A stretch of DNA of 5,079 bases. Origin: Taibaiella helvus_B. Lineage in GTDB: Bacteria; Bacteroidota; Bacteroidia; Chitinophagales; Chitinophagaceae. Shown here one piece after another: positions 5,056-5,079 of the stretch; the first letter of the stretch is position 1, and each line of letters opens with the position of its first letter. The DNA lies in contig JBEBVI010000338.1 of NCBI GenBank assembly GCA_040392805.1, forward strand, positions 1-5,079, in the 5' to 3' direction. The notes below the pieces were generated by a model. The model was given only the letters and a program-made list of their open reading frames with translations, did no database searches and was not told where the DNA came from. The translations under genes were made by a program, and so were the position numbers.

Positions 5056-5079
5056 ATGAATAAAGTAGTAAAAAAAATA
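5056..5079 (+). CDS. Possible start of a further gene, cut by the window edge
   Basis: ATG 5056-5058 opens MNKVVKKI and runs off the end. The basic N-terminus would suit the beginning of a signal peptide or membrane protein, but eight codons are too few to identify it. It follows the T9SS-cargo gene by 142 bp on the same strand, with no clear terminator and no TAnnTTTG box between them, so read-through from that gene is possible. Confidence 0.4.

Noticed and set aside
1..5079. Search for CRISPR, transposase, integrase, phage, rRNA or tRNA content
   Set aside because: No regularly spaced repeats, no recognisable mobile-element protein motifs and no structured RNA gene were seen in this window.

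Overview
The window looks like chromosome from a member of the Bacteroidota, most likely the Chitinophagales/Sphingobacteriales side. Three things point there. One protein has a signal peptide at one end and a C-terminal type IX secretion (T9SS) sorting domain at the other. The clear genes sit behind TAnnTTTG-type -7 promoter boxes. None of the starts has a real Shine-Dalgarno sequence; they are preceded by A-rich stretches instead. The genus call is inference.

Layout from left to right. A minus-strand gene (240-692) encodes a 150-residue lipoprotein with an Asp-Ser-rich helical segment. It has a good promoter (735-765) and a strong hairpin terminator (138-170). Beyond that terminator, a possible second minus-strand promoter (90-97) may serve a gene off the left edge. 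About 1.1 kb without a convincing gene follows (about 770-1845). It contains two diverged direct copies of a ~107-bp element about 474 bp apart, an open but startless frame that faintly resembles a FISUMP-type domain, and an isolated terminator-like hairpin. It reads as decayed sequence.

pgk (1887-3098, plus strand) follows. It encodes an intact phosphoglycerate kinase, apparently alone in its transcription unit. Downstream are a nested inverted repeat (3134-3208) and a cluster of short direct repeats (3293-3354). The repeats lead directly into a 40-residue minus-strand gene (3353-3475) for a Trp/Gly-rich single-pass membrane protein. A further ~400 bp AT-rich spacer leads to a plus-strand gene (3873-4913) for a secreted protein with about three Ig/PKD-like beta domains and a T9SS tail. 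The first eight codons of another plus-strand gene may start at 5056.

The genes do not form one pathway: one is a glycolytic housekeeping gene and the others are envelope or secreted proteins. I see no phage, integrase, transposase, CRISPR array, tRNA or rRNA. The best candidates for something not widely described are the 40-residue membrane protein and the diverged repeat pair upstream of pgk.
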